Shown: positions 9,050 through 17,902, numbered from the stretch's first letter. The stretch: 64,000 nt of DNA from Oscillospiraceae bacterium (GCA_015064895.1 SVRI01000001.1:266787-330786), one strand, 5' to 3'. Notes: generated by a model from the sequence alone, not told the origin. Numbers and translations: made by a program.

Positions 9050-10819
9050 ATGAGAAGAACAAAAACCTCAAGAACCATTTCAAAATCATCACTCTACGAT
9101 TATTCGGGTGTGCATGAAAGGGAAGAAAGCATAGCGTTTCTTCTTGATTACGCATCAAAGAGTAAATCGTCAACCGAACAGTACTGGAAGAAGATGAGAC
9201 GGTACTATGACGGAAAGCATGATATATCTGCCTCTACCGAAGAATTTGCATTGTCAAGGGAACTTACCTGGACACCGGCCCAATGTACCGACGGTTACAT
9301 TCATGTAGAAAGCCAGATAAACCCTGCTATTCCTGATTTTGAATTTTCACCCAGGGACAGAACAGACTATGACAAGGCAAAGCAGAGGGAAAGAATTGCA
9401 AAGTACATATGTGACAACAATGACATGACCTTTAAAAACTCAAGAAATGAGAGAAATCTCGGAATACTCGGCAGTGCGGTATGGAAGGTTTGCTGGGATA
9501 ACAATGCTCTTTACGGCGAAAGCAGAGGGGATGTTTCGGTGCTTGCACCGTATCCGGATGAAATCTTTACAGATCCTTCGGCTAAGGATGTTGATTCCTG
9601 CGAATATATAGGATACGTTTACAGACTCCATAAGCAGAAGGCAGTAAGAATCTTTGCCGATGATTTTAAGCGTGAAAATACAACCCTTGATGACTATCTT
9701 GACACGTCTTATTTCTTCAACTTAGGTACAAGCCTCAGTTCTGATGAGTATGACTGTGATGAAGACACGGTTAGTGTGACGGAATGGTGGTTCAGACAGC
9801 CGTGTGACGGTAAGGCGGACATAAGACAAAATGACAGAATCGTACATTACGAATGGAAGGCGGGAGATATCGCACTGTCGGTTCTCATAAACGGCAAGGA
9901 AGTAAGATATATTCCCAAATACTGGAAGAAAACAGACTTTGAAAACTTTCCGTTTGTTATATACTCAAGACTTCCGGGTGAAAAATCCATATGGGGCAGA
10001 AGCGAAATCGAGATGATTATTCCCCTTATTGACGCAAAGGACCGAGAGCTTACATACGCACAGCTCAATAACGCTTTTTCGTCAAATGACATAATTATAA
10101 CCGAGGAAAACGCCCTTTGCGACGGAGAAAACCTCGACAATTCACCGGGTGCTGTTTGGAAGGTAAGACCGGGAATGATGGGCAAGGTGGCAAGGCTTGG
10201 CAACATGGCGGCAAGCCAGAATTCCTTGTATTCGGGTGCCATGTACTGGCAGAATCTTATAGAAACCACTACAGGTAACTTTGAAATAAGCCAGGGTAAA
10301 GAGCCTTCAAGCGTAACTACGGCAACAGGTATCGCACTTCTTAATGAGCGTGCCGAGTCGAGAAAGAATCAGAAAAACATTGACAGAAATGCGGGATTTA
10401 AGAGGTTGTTTGAGCTTATAGACAAGACCGCACTTGAATGTTACAGCGACGGAAAGATTGTGAGAATCGGGGCGGCTGAGGACGAAATTGTTTACAAGTA
10501 CGGCGGCTTTGTCAAAAAGACAAGGGAAAGTATGTATATTCCTTCTGTTGACATTACTATTCACACAGGCTCTGCCATCACAAATTCCAAGGCATTTACC
10601 GTTTCTGCACTTACGTCTCTTATCGGTATGAATATAACCGATGATAACTATAAGCTTGTAAAGGCATATGTCGAAACAATCGGTATTCCCGAAAGAGCCG
10701 AAATATGCGAATACCTTGACAAAAAATTCGGCGGCGGTGACGACAGTCAGATTAATTACGATACTATCATGAAAATAATCGAAAACTCAATTATCAAGGA
10801 GGAAAGCGTTAATGAATAA
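9050..10819 (+). CDS. Phage portal protein
   Basis: 589 residues. The portal forms the dodecameric vertex ring through which DNA enters the capsid. It follows TerL by one base with GAAGGAG before its ATG. It has the portal-type helical start (EQYWKKMRRYYDGKHD) and a long central helix region (LIDAKDRELTYAQLNNAF). A later segment (TTTGNFEISQGKEPSSVTTA) is like those of podovirus-type portals, followed by a helical C-terminus. The scaffold gene overlaps its last 8 bases, so the two are translationally coupled. Confidence 0.88.
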   Translation: MRRTKTSRTISKSSLYDYSGVHEREESIAFLLDYASKSKSSTEQYWKKMRRYYDGKHDISASTEEFALSRELTWTPAQCTDGYIHVESQINPAIPDFEFSPRDRTDYDKAKQRERIAKYICDNNDMTFKNSRNERNLGILGSAVWKVCWDNNALYGESRGDVSVLAPYPDEIFTDPSAKDVDSCEYIGYVYRLHKQKAVRIFADDFKRENTTLDDYLDTSYFFNLGTSLSSDEYDCDEDTVSVTEWWFRQPCDGKADIRQNDRIVHYEWKAGDIALSVLINGKEVRYIPKYWKKTDFENFPFVIYSRLPGEKSIWGRSEIEMIIPLIDAKDRELTYAQLNNAFSSNDIIITEENALCDGENLDNSPGAVWKVRPGMMGKVARLGNMAASQNSLYSGAMYWQNLIETTTGNFEISQGKEPSSVTTATGIALLNERAESRKNQKNIDRNAGFKRLFELIDKTALECYSDGKIVRIGAAEDEIVYKYGGFVKKTRESMYIPSVDITIHTGSAITNSKAFTVSALTSLIGMNITDDNYKLVKAYVETIGIPERAEICEYLDKKFGGGDDSQINYDTIMKIIENSIIKEESVNE

Positions 10820-11555
10820 CGAATACACAGTTGAAAATGCATCACAACAGCCTAAAGAAGGCGATAACAATACACAGCAGGAAAAGACATTTACCCAGAG
10901 TCAGCTCGAAGAAATCATCCGTGAAAGACTTTTGAGAGAACGAAAGGTAAACGAATCCTTATCATCGGTAAAACAGCTTCTTAAAAGTGCATGCGAAAAG
11001 GGATATATCAAGGGGGCTTCTTATACCGAAATGGCAAAGGACCTTGTCGGAAAGCTGCAGGAAAAACAGCAGGCTGAATGTGATGAAGAGCCCGAAAAGG
11101 ACACAACATCCGTATGCGCAGATACGGACGGAAAAGAAACTGACGGTGATAATGCCGGTAATGACGTAGTGAAGGAAGACGCAGATAATAAGCAAGGCTT
11201 TATGGACACTCTTTCGAGAATCAAGGCAAAGTATCCTAAAAGTGCTGTTGAAAAACTGCTCGAGGGGAATTTGTTTGAAACCTTTGCCAGAGGACGAAGC
11301 GGAAGTGCAGAGGAAATATTTGACGATTACTATACCTTTGTTTCCATGGCAAATCCGGAATTTAAAAAGGCTCAGGATAACACCGACGGCACATTTTCAT
11401 CTACAGCGTTTTCTTCCCAATCGGGAGTTGCTGAAAGCGGCTCAAATCTTACAAGACAGCAGATGGATATAGCGAAAAGTGCAGGAATGTCTTACCGCGA
11501 ATATCAGAATCTTCTGGAATCCATTCCCACAAAAAACGGGAGAGCATTTAATTAA
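10812..11555 (+). CDS. Capsid scaffolding protein
   Basis: 247 residues, strongly acidic, and probably helical with a low-complexity middle. FTQSQLEEIIRERLLRERK near residue 30 is typical of phage scaffold proteins that guide procapsid assembly and then leave. Its AGGAGGAAAG site lies inside the end of the portal gene and the genes overlap by 8 bp. Its place between portal and coat supports the call. No protease domain is visible. Confidence 0.82.
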   Translation: MNNEYTVENASQQPKEGDNNTQQEKTFTQSQLEEIIRERLLRERKVNESLSSVKQLLKSACEKGYIKGASYTEMAKDLVGKLQEKQQAECDEEPEKDTTSVCADTDGKETDGDNAGNDVVKEDADNKQGFMDTLSRIKAKYPKSAVEKLLEGNLFETFARGRSGSAEEIFDDYYTFVSMANPEFKKAQDNTDGTFSSTAFSSQSGVAESGSNLTRQQMDIAKSAGMSYREYQNLLESIPTKNGRAFN

Positions 11556-11578
11556 AAAAAGAAAAGGAGAAATGAAAA

Positions 11579-12226
11579 ATGAAGTTTTTATATTCACTCG
11601 GCGGCGGTAATATCCCCGTTATCAGAGAATATGATATTGAAGCAAACAAGCAGTTCAAAAAGGGGCAGGTTGTAAAGATTTCACTTGAAGGTGTGATTTC
11701 AACAACTGCTGCAGGCGGCTGCATTGGTATTGCAGCAGAGGACCACACGGCTGAAAAGGATATCCTAAATGAAAGAAACAACGGTACAAAACTGAGAGTT
11801 GACATCACAAGACATGCAGTCTATGAGGTTGATGCACCGAGACTTGTTGCAACAGGCGGAAGCAATACTACTTTTGTTTGTTCTTCCACAGGTCTTATGG
11901 AAAACCTTGAAAATTCGACTCTTGTGCTTGTCCGCAAGGGTGAAAACTCTGAAAACACAGATACTGTTGGTACTGTAAGAAAGGTTTCGTTGATTTCCGT
12001 TTCCAATACATCAGCCACATTTACAATCTCTGACGGCGGCATTGTTTCCGAAGGCGATGTATATGCCCTTATACCCATATGCGGTTTTATGGGCAATGTT
12101 GGCGGCAACGACGGCTCTTTTAAATGTGTAAGCACGATGGATTCAACACCGGCTTTTGTCATGGCTTACAATACCGACACACTTACTCTTGAGGTTATGC
12201 CCAAGAAGGACTTTATTGCTTATTAA
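11579..12226 (+). CDS. Probable capsid decoration protein
   Basis: 215 residues, glycine- and threonine-rich and probably beta-sandwich, with little helix. The N-terminal part (YDIEANKQFKKGQVVKIS, GCIGIAAEDH) is like capsid-stabilising decoration proteins that bind capsomers from outside. It lies between scaffold and major capsid genes, the usual slot for such proteins. AAAGGAGAA precedes the ATG. The call rests on position and composition, not on an active-site motif. Confidence 0.6.
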   Translation: MKFLYSLGGGNIPVIREYDIEANKQFKKGQVVKISLEGVISTTAAGGCIGIAAEDHTAEKDILNERNNGTKLRVDITRHAVYEVDAPRLVATGGSNTTFVCSSTGLMENLENSTLVLVRKGENSENTDTVGTVRKVSLISVSNTSATFTISDGGIVSEGDVYALIPICGFMGNVGGNDGSFKCVSTMDSTPAFVMAYNTDTLTLEVMPKKDFIAY

Positions 12227-12244
12227 GGAAAGGAAGTAGAAACA

Positions 12245-13156
12245 ATGAACGATATTTATACATGGCACAATGACCTTTATCCTCTTATTAAAAAGAGATT
12301 TGACCTTCGTTATGCAAAGCGTCTTGACGCTATCAACCAGGTTTGTGATGTTGTTTGTCAGGATGACATTGACTATAGAATCGAGGGTATCGGCGGCTAC
12401 GGCGAAATGCCGGTATACGACGGTACAACCGTTGTGGGTGCCGACACCAAGAGAACATTTATTACAACAATCACACCCAAGGAGCACGCCCTCAAGGTGA
12501 CAAGTACATATAAAAAGGCAAAGCTCGACTATTCGGGTGAGTCTCAGAAGATAGGTACACGTCTTGCAGACTCTGCATACATGACGGTACTTAACGAGTT
12601 CTACAGACTCTTCGGCTCTGCCTTTACAAACATCGGCTCCGACGGTGTGGCATGGGCAAGCGACAAGCACCCCGTATCAAAGGACAGCAAGGAAACCTTC
12701 TCCAACCTTATGACAGAGAACCTTTCTGTTGCAGCCATCACAAAGGCACAGACAACGGCATCCCGTTTTGTAACTCCCGACGGTCTTCCCTTTGCCTGCA
12801 ACTTTGACCTTCTTCTTGTAAGCCCCGAGCTTGAAGCAAAGGCGAAGGAAATCTGCGGCCCTAATTCCAGACTTATCCCCGAAAACAACCCCGATACAGA
12901 CACAAATGCGGCAAATCCCGTATACGGCATGAAGTATCTTGTTGTGGGCGGCGGTAATGCAGGCTTTACGGGCAAGCAGTGGGCTGTTGCAGACTCTCTT
13001 ATGCTTTCCGAAGTATTAAAGCTCGTCTACATCACAAAGCCCACTGTTCTTGTGTCTCCTCAGGATAATCCTCTTATCACCGATTATATCGGTTATGTGG
13101 ATTTTGCCTTTGGCTTCGGTGATGCAAGACCCATTATCTTCTCTAATCCCAACTAA
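12245..13156 (+). CDS. Major capsid protein (HK97-fold type)
   Basis: 303 residues. Features typical of HK97-like coat proteins are a helical N-arm, a mid-protein segment SDGVAWASDKHP, a P-domain helix (ITKAQTTASRFVTPDG), LLVSPELEAKAKEI and a C-terminal beta segment (VDFAFGFGDARPIIF). Its codons are closer to the preferred set of highly expressed genes in this genome than those of the downstream phage genes, as expected for an abundant protein. It has an AAAGGAAGT ribosome site. Confidence 0.88.
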   Translation: MNDIYTWHNDLYPLIKKRFDLRYAKRLDAINQVCDVVCQDDIDYRIEGIGGYGEMPVYDGTTVVGADTKRTFITTITPKEHALKVTSTYKKAKLDYSGESQKIGTRLADSAYMTVLNEFYRLFGSAFTNIGSDGVAWASDKHPVSKDSKETFSNLMTENLSVAAITKAQTTASRFVTPDGLPFACNFDLLLVSPELEAKAKEICGPNSRLIPENNPDTDTNAANPVYGMKYLVVGGGNAGFTGKQWAVADSLMLSEVLKLVYITKPTVLVSPQDNPLITDYIGYVDFAFGFGDARPIIFSNPN

Positions 13157-13167
13157 GGAGTGTGAAG

Positions 13168-13431
13168 ATGATGGGCGGTTATTCCAGAATTCCCGTTAAG
13201 ACAAAAAACGAAGGGGTTATTTCTAACATTGAGTTTGAAATTGACACACAAGGTCTTGACTGTGTTATAAGAGCCGAGGGAACCGACCTTTTTGTTTATA
13301 CAAAATCAGGTGCGGATCAATCTGAAATGTATCTTGTAAAGGACGGCGAAACCTTCGAGTTCTGCGGCAAGATTTACTATCAGGTTGCCACTTCGGGAAC
13401 AGTATATACCTTTATGTATAACAGGCTTTAA
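13168..13431 (+). CDS. Small phage structural protein of unknown function (87 aa)
   Basis: ATG at 13168 is chosen over the GTG at 13162 because AAGGAGT lies seven bases before it. The protein is probably all-beta (SNIEFEIDTQGLDCVIRAEG and GKIYYQVATSGTVYTF). It lies between major capsid and an internal hairpin, so it would be expressed at capsid level. This could be a minor decoration or spike-like protein, but no family is recognised. Confidence 0.7.
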   Translation: MMGGYSRIPVKTKNEGVISNIEFEIDTQGLDCVIRAEGTDLFVYTKSGADQSEMYLVKDGETFEFCGKIYYQVATSGTVYTFMYNRL

Positions 13432-13438
13432 ACAAAAT

Positions 13439-13470
13439 GCCGTCTGCTTCGGCAGACGGCTTATATTTTA
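13439..13470 (+). terminator. UUCG-loop hairpin inside the head operon (attenuating terminator)
   Basis: Nine-base-pair perfect stem GCCGTCTGC/GCAGACGGC closed by TTCG, then TTATATTTT. It should end part of the transcripts after the capsid genes, lowering the connector and stabiliser genes relative to coat. It could also protect the upstream 3' end. Confidence 0.7.
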
Positions 13471-13485
13471 GAAAGGAGAAATGAA

Positions 13486-14406
13486 ATGTCAGAAAAAACA
13501 TACGGAACATTGAAAAAAAGAGTTTTCGACCTTCTTTTTGAGTATGCCCCCTCTGATGATACGGTTTTTATTGCCGACACAGACAAACAGCTTGTTTCTT
13601 CGAGAATGCCCGATGCGGTTAATTCTTCTTTTGTAAGAATGAGTGAGTCTCTTCCGTTGTGGACAAAAACGAGTATTCAAAAGCTGCATGATTTCAAAAA
13701 GGTTTTTACATATAACGGCATTTGCGATAAAGACACTCCGCTTGAGTTTGAGCTGACGGTTGACAGAATAGGTGTTTTCTTCAGGTTTTTCGGCAAGGGT
13801 AATGTAATTTTTTCGGACATGGATGGCAATCCTGTTTTGACAATTGAATGTGAGGGCTCAGGAAGCATCTCGTGCCATAAGAGTGTTGAGAATACGGACT
13901 ATACCGGTACTTGCCGTGTCTACACTGACGGCAACTTGTGTGTCAAGGGTTTTGCTGTTTATGAAAATGACTCAGAGCTTGACGAAAAAAGCCTTTGTGC
14001 CTTTAATGAAACAAGCTTTGAATTGCCGGAAGCGTTTGACAGACTTGTAAGTATAGAAGCTTCTTCGGGGAAAATAAACCGTGACAAAATATATGTCTGC
14101 GACGGATACGGATTTATATGCTCTGATTTGTGCAGGGGAGAAAACGAGCTTTGTATAGAGTATAAACGTAAGCCGTATACAGTTGGTGCACAAACGGCTG
14201 ACGATTTTGTGTTTGATGTAACGCACCTTGAATTTGAAGCACTTGTTTGCCTTGTTGCAAGTGAACTTTGCAGAGATGAAAACGCCGACTTATATGCAAG
14301 ACTTGTGTATAAATACAACGACCTTTGCGAGGGTATCAGAAGCTGTAATGTGTCAAAAAAAGGAAGAAACACCTTCTTTGGTGCAAAAATAAGACGGAGG
14401 TGGTAA
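13486..14406 (+). CDS. Probable head-to-tail connector/adaptor protein
   Basis: 306 residues. The N-terminus (YGTLKKRVFDLLFEYA) and the C-terminal helices (FEALVCLVASELCRDENADLYARLVYKYNDL) resemble podovirus adaptor proteins such as P22 gp4, which dock under the portal. The middle, about residues 50-220, is a long beta-rich insertion that I do not recognise. It lies after the capsid genes and one base before the stabiliser gene, the P22-like order. AAAGGAGAA precedes ATG 13486. Without a structure prediction the call is tentative. Confidence 0.55.
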   Translation: MSEKTYGTLKKRVFDLLFEYAPSDDTVFIADTDKQLVSSRMPDAVNSSFVRMSESLPLWTKTSIQKLHDFKKVFTYNGICDKDTPLEFELTVDRIGVFFRFFGKGNVIFSDMDGNPVLTIECEGSGSISCHKSVENTDYTGTCRVYTDGNLCVKGFAVYENDSELDEKSLCAFNETSFELPEAFDRLVSIEASSGKINRDKIYVCDGYGFICSDLCRGENELCIEYKRKPYTVGAQTADDFVFDVTHLEFEALVCLVASELCRDENADLYARLVYKYNDLCEGIRSCNVSKKGRNTFFGAKIRRRW

Positions 14407-14407
14407 A

Positions 14408-16198
14408 ATGGCATATCTACCCTTGAGCTTTGTTCCAAAGAATAAAAAAAGCTTTAAGAATGTTAACTACAGACTGCCTGTGGGCGGGGTAAGTCTTTCG
14501 GATAACACAAGGAATGTTGACGAAGGAAAGTGCAGTTATATGTGCAATATGGATATGCTTTCCGACAGAATAAAAAACCGTGTTTTGCAGGAGATGGTAT
14601 GCCATGGTTTTGCCGCTGAAGAAAAAATCAACGGATATTTCAAAAGCCGGTTTTATGATAAGCTTGTTTTCCATGCGGGAACGCATTTGTACTTGTTTGG
14701 CTCGGGTGATGAAAAACCGAGCATCATAGCAGATAATCTGCCGGATAAACCAAGCCTTTTCTGTATATTTCTGTCGAAAATCTATATTTATTGCGATACG
14801 CATGTTTATACTCTTGACAGCGAATTTAACTTTGCCGAGGAATTGCCCGATGCACCCCTGATTTACGAATCCTGCGTTGCCAACGTCAGATATTCGGGCA
14901 AAAGAACCGAGCTGCCCTTCAATCTTTTGGCACCGAGAATTACGGTTTCCTATTCTCAATGTACCAACCGCACATTTATTCTGCCGCAAAATGCGGATGT
15001 AAAACGCGGTGCTGTGGTATATAAAGACGGAGAGGAAATGCCGTGTGATGAATTTGAGCTACATGAAGATTATCTTGAGATTTCTGACGGTCACGGTGCC
15101 GTAAACAGACTTGTTTCTTTATCTTATTTTGTGAGTGAGCCTGAAAAAATGGAGTTTGAAAATGTAATTGCCGATTGTGAGCTTATTGCGGATTTCGGCG
15201 GAAATGCCGAGGGTGGTACAAGATTGTTCTTTACAGGCAATAAGAACAAAAAGGGCTATTACTATAAAAGCGATTTTCTTAATCCTTTGTATGTTGCCGG
15301 CGACGGCTTTGAAATCATTGGCAACGGCAGTGAAAATATTACGGCTTTAAAGAAAATGTACGGTAATATGATTGTATTTACCGAGCAAAGCGTCTTTCGC
15401 ATGGGATACACCCTGGATAAAGACGGTTCGTTCTTTTCTGTCAAGGAGCTGAGCTCTGAGGCGGGATGCGATTGTCCCGATTCTGTTCAGCTTATAGATA
15501 ACAGAGTGGTGTTTGCCAACTCAAAAAAGGGTGTTTTCATAATAGAATCAACCGGTGAAAACGGCGAACAGAATATAAAGCCCATATCGGGAAATATACT
15601 GAAAGGCAATGGCATGGGGCTTTGTGATATTCCTACAGAGGCTTTGAAAAAGGCAAAATCCATTGACTTTGACAGAAAATATATGCTCTTTGCTGACGGT
15701 AAAGCATATATCTGGGACTATGATGAGGCCGGTTTTTCGGGAAGTTCAAACTATTCAAGAGCAGAAGAACGCCTTAAGTGGTATATTTATGACGGCATTC
15801 TCGGAAGTGAATTTGTAGAGGTTGACAGAAGCCTTTTGTCCTTTGATGAAACAGACGGTGTGCGTATTTTCAGGTTTAATGAAGATGTGAAAAAGTCCGA
15901 TTGTGAAGGTGTGTTTTACTCGGGAAACTCGGTTTTATTTGCACCGAAAAAGAGAAAGCATGTGTACAGCATGAGTATTAAGTTGTCAAGAAGTGATAAT
16001 TGCGATATCACCCTCGGATTTTTCGGCGACGGTGAAAAATACTATGAAACAAAACTTCCCAAGTGTGAAAAGAATAAGGAAAAAATCATAATGAAGCTTC
16101 CCAAAAAGGCTCTTTATGACTTTGCTTTTTCAATAAAAGCATGCGGTGAATATGAAATACAGGATATAGCCTTCGGCTATTACGAAATAAAAGAGTAA
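14408..16198 (+). CDS. P22 gp10-like DNA-stabilisation / tail-hub beta-propeller protein
   Basis: 596 residues. The N-terminus has a short NMDMLSDRIKNR segment like the N-[x]-R-x-G start of podovirus stabilisation proteins. Repeated beta-blade segments follow. The stretch MIVFTEQSVFRMGY followed by CDCPDSVQLIDNRVVFANSKKGVF is a hallmark of these propeller proteins, which plug the portal after packaging and receive the tail needle or tube. GGAGG lies before the ATG and the gene starts one base after the adaptor stop. The C-terminal 100 residues are divergent. No tail needle gene follows. Confidence 0.65.
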   Translation: MAYLPLSFVPKNKKSFKNVNYRLPVGGVSLSDNTRNVDEGKCSYMCNMDMLSDRIKNRVLQEMVCHGFAAEEKINGYFKSRFYDKLVFHAGTHLYLFGSGDEKPSIIADNLPDKPSLFCIFLSKIYIYCDTHVYTLDSEFNFAEELPDAPLIYESCVANVRYSGKRTELPFNLLAPRITVSYSQCTNRTFILPQNADVKRGAVVYKDGEEMPCDEFELHEDYLEISDGHGAVNRLVSLSYFVSEPEKMEFENVIADCELIADFGGNAEGGTRLFFTGNKNKKGYYYKSDFLNPLYVAGDGFEIIGNGSENITALKKMYGNMIVFTEQSVFRMGYTLDKDGSFFSVKELSSEAGCDCPDSVQLIDNRVVFANSKKGVFIIESTGENGEQNIKPISGNILKGNGMGLCDIPTEALKKAKSIDFDRKYMLFADGKAYIWDYDEAGFSGSSNYSRAEERLKWYIYDGILGSEFVEVDRSLLSFDETDGVRIFRFNEDVKKSDCEGVFYSGNSVLFAPKKRKHVYSMSIKLSRSDNCDITLGFFGDGEKYYETKLPKCEKNKEKIIMKLPKKALYDFAFSIKACGEYEIQDIAFGYYEIKE

Positions 16199-16210
16199 AG
16201 GAGAATGATT

Positions 16211-16732
16211 ATGGCAAATCTTTGGAAATATGCATCTGTTCCCCAAAGGGAAAGACTCGACATGATAAGAAGCGGAAATGCTGATGTGTACAATGCTGAA
16301 AAGCGTCGAAACAACTCTCTCAAGATTTTAAGAGAATCCCTCGGTCTTTCAACACAGAATGTCGATGACTGGAATAAAACGGTAGATAACGCGTACTCCC
16401 TGTCGCAGCAAAAAACACAGGATAAAAGCGGTCTTCCAAAGTTTACGGGCGGCAAGTATGCAGAGATTAACAAGGCATTCAGCGAATCAATTAAAAACGT
16501 AAGACAGCAAAAGGACGAAAGCATAAAAGATGTGACAGAGGAAGCCGAAAGCACCTTAAGATACATCGGGGAATGGCTTGCCAATAACGGTTATTCCGAA
16601 AAGGGATACCTTGCAACTGCGGCAAAAAAGGAAATCAATGATGCACTTGAAGCGGCTCTTGAGGGCATTATTAAGGACTATGAAGAGGGTATCCAAAGTA
16701 TAAGAAGCAGGTTCCGTTCCATGGTTATGTGA
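16211..16732 (+). CDS. Helical phage-cassette protein of unknown function (173 aa)
   Basis: ATG at 16211 (MANLWKY) is preferred to 16205 because AAAGGAG lies seven bases before it. The protein is nearly all-helical and highly charged, with likely coiled-coil stretches (EINKAFSESIKNVRQQKDES and ALEAALEGIIKDYEEG). It is the last intact gene of the head cassette. Its position after the gp10-like gene suggests a structural or ejected internal protein, but no family is recognised. It stops 50 bp before a truncated ORF and may once have been longer. Confidence 0.7.
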   Translation: MANLWKYASVPQRERLDMIRSGNADVYNAEKRRNNSLKILRESLGLSTQNVDDWNKTVDNAYSLSQQKTQDKSGLPKFTGGKYAEINKAFSESIKNVRQQKDESIKDVTEEAESTLRYIGEWLANNGYSEKGYLATAAKKEINDALEAALEGIIKDYEEGIQSIRSRFRSMVM

Positions 16733-16745
16733 TGTTTTGCAAATC

Positions 16746-16774
16746 TTGACAATGTATGATTAAAGTATTACAAT
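16746..16774 (+). promoter_or_regulatory. Strong consensus promoter after the last head gene
   Basis: TTGACA, exactly 17 bp, TACAAT. It lies between the helical protein gene and the truncated ORF, and would drive that remnant and the lipoprotein at 17054. Confidence 0.75.
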
Positions 16775-16782
16775 AGGAGTAG

Positions 16783-16998
16783 AAAAACTCTGCGTTCTAT
16801 GATGATTACCGTCAGAGAAAATCAAAGGATTCTTCTCAAAATTCAACGTCGCTTTTTTCGAATGCAATTAAGAGTTCGTTTGACGGCATCAAAAAGAACA
16901 TTTTGGAAAATGCAGAGCATTATTCCAAGACGGATAAGGCAAAAACTGATACTGCCAAACGTAAGGGAAATGCCATTAAGAGCAATATTCAGAAGTAA
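16783..16998 (+). pseudogene. 5'-truncated phage gene remnant
   Basis: The frame is open from just after a TAG at 16780-16782 to TAA at 16996-16998. It encodes about 71 residues (NSAFYDDYRQRKSKDSSQNS and DGIKKNILENAEHYSKTDKA are typical stretches), hydrophilic and Lys/Ser-rich. There is no ATG or GTG near the open end and no ribosome site, so this is the 3' end of a lost or interrupted gene. It could be the former C-terminus of the preceding 173-residue protein, separated by a small insertion. The ATG ORF at 16799 in the track is in a different frame and is not supported. Confidence 0.6.
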
Positions 16999-17053
16999 CA
17001 TACGTTAACATTGGAAAATATATTAAATAATCAGAATTATTCAGGGGGTTAAT

Positions 17054-17902
17054 ATGCAGACTTCAAAGAGTAAATATGTTATTGCTTTGTTTGTTTTAAC
17101 CATATCGTTTTTGTGTTCGTCCTGCTCAGAAACAAAAGTGACAGAAACAAAAGTGGCAGAGAAGAAAAACGAATACCGTCTCGTCACACCGACTCAGGAA
17201 GAACTTGATGAAATTGTGCCTCGGTTAGAACCGATTTTGTCGATGTTTCACAAGGATTATGACTGCACAAAAGATAACATTTACGAGTATATGTTTCACT
17301 ATGACCACTTGGATTATGTTTATCCGGAATATGACTCCGAGATTGAAGCGTTTGTAGCTGAACCGTTCGGGGTATCTGATGCAGGTTTTGTGTTTTGGTA
17401 TGAATATGGAATTCCCGAGAATGATCCTCTTGGAAAATTCCCGAAAATACGTGATGAAATATATGATGAAAACGGAAATGTGAACGAAGACTTGGCATGG
17501 GATTTGCTTGAAACCCAAGATGTGTATTACCGTGATTTGATAATAGGGCATAATAAATTTTCAGGAAAGTATATAGACTGGTTGGTCGAGGGCATATGGA
17601 ACGGAAAGGCTGACCACAAAAGCTTTATGAAGTTTGAAGACGAAACAAGGCTTTATTACTACGACGGATTTTATTACACCCCGGAATGTGTTGGTGACAG
17701 GGGCGGCGGAATATTCTACTACCCTAAAATCCACAATATTACTCCTTTGGAAGACGGTAAGTATGAAATAGTATATCAGCTTTACAATGATGGAGATGAA
17801 TATGTTGCTGCAAACAAGGCGGTTGTCGGATTAAAAGAAATATCTTCAGGCTTCCGGTTTTGGTCGATTTTCAGTATTGATTATGACATAGACAAGGCAT
17901 AA
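17054..17902 (+). CDS. Lipoprotein of unknown function (282 aa)
   Basis: The N-terminus has basic residues, a hydrophobic stretch and lipobox LCSSC, so a membrane-anchored lipoprotein on the outer face is expected. A short imperfect repeat TKVTETKVAEKK follows the anchor cysteine. The mature part is acidic and aromatic-rich (YYYDGFYYTPE) and ends FRFWSIFSIDYDIDKA. GGGGG lies before the ATG. No family is recognised. A damaged copy of its 3' end lies at 19365-19417, so the lipoprotein cluster has been rearranged by duplication. Confidence 0.75.
   Translation: MQTSKSKYVIALFVLTISFLCSSCSETKVTETKVAEKKNEYRLVTPTQEELDEIVPRLEPILSMFHKDYDCTKDNIYEYMFHYDHLDYVYPEYDSEIEAFVAEPFGVSDAGFVFWYEYGIPENDPLGKFPKIRDEIYDENGNVNEDLAWDLLETQDVYYRDLIIGHNKFSGKYIDWLVEGIWNGKADHKSFMKFEDETRLYYYDGFYYTPECVGDRGGGIFYYPKIHNITPLEDGKYEIVYQLYNDGDEYVAANKAVVGLKEISSGFRFWSIFSIDYDIDKA

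Larger units (their letters stand above)
6971..16998 (+). mobile_element. Phage head/packaging gene cassette (tail-less prophage remnant or capsid-forming element)
   Basis: One promoter region with LexA-like boxes is followed by collinear genes for a small zinc-ribbon-like protein, terminase small and large subunits, portal, scaffold, decoration-like protein, major capsid, an 87-residue protein, connector-like protein, gp10-like stabilisation protein and a helical protein. It ends in a 5'-truncated ORF. The order follows P22-type short-tailed phage heads. No integrase, excisionase, replication, tail fibre, tape measure, holin or lysin is recognisable, and no attachment-site duplication was seen. 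Confidence 0.85.

Noticed and set aside
16799-17008. 69-codon ATG ORF after the head cassette
   Set aside because: Another frame of the same DNA gives a normal hydrophilic peptide ending at 16998; this one is Arg/Met-rich without a ribosome site.
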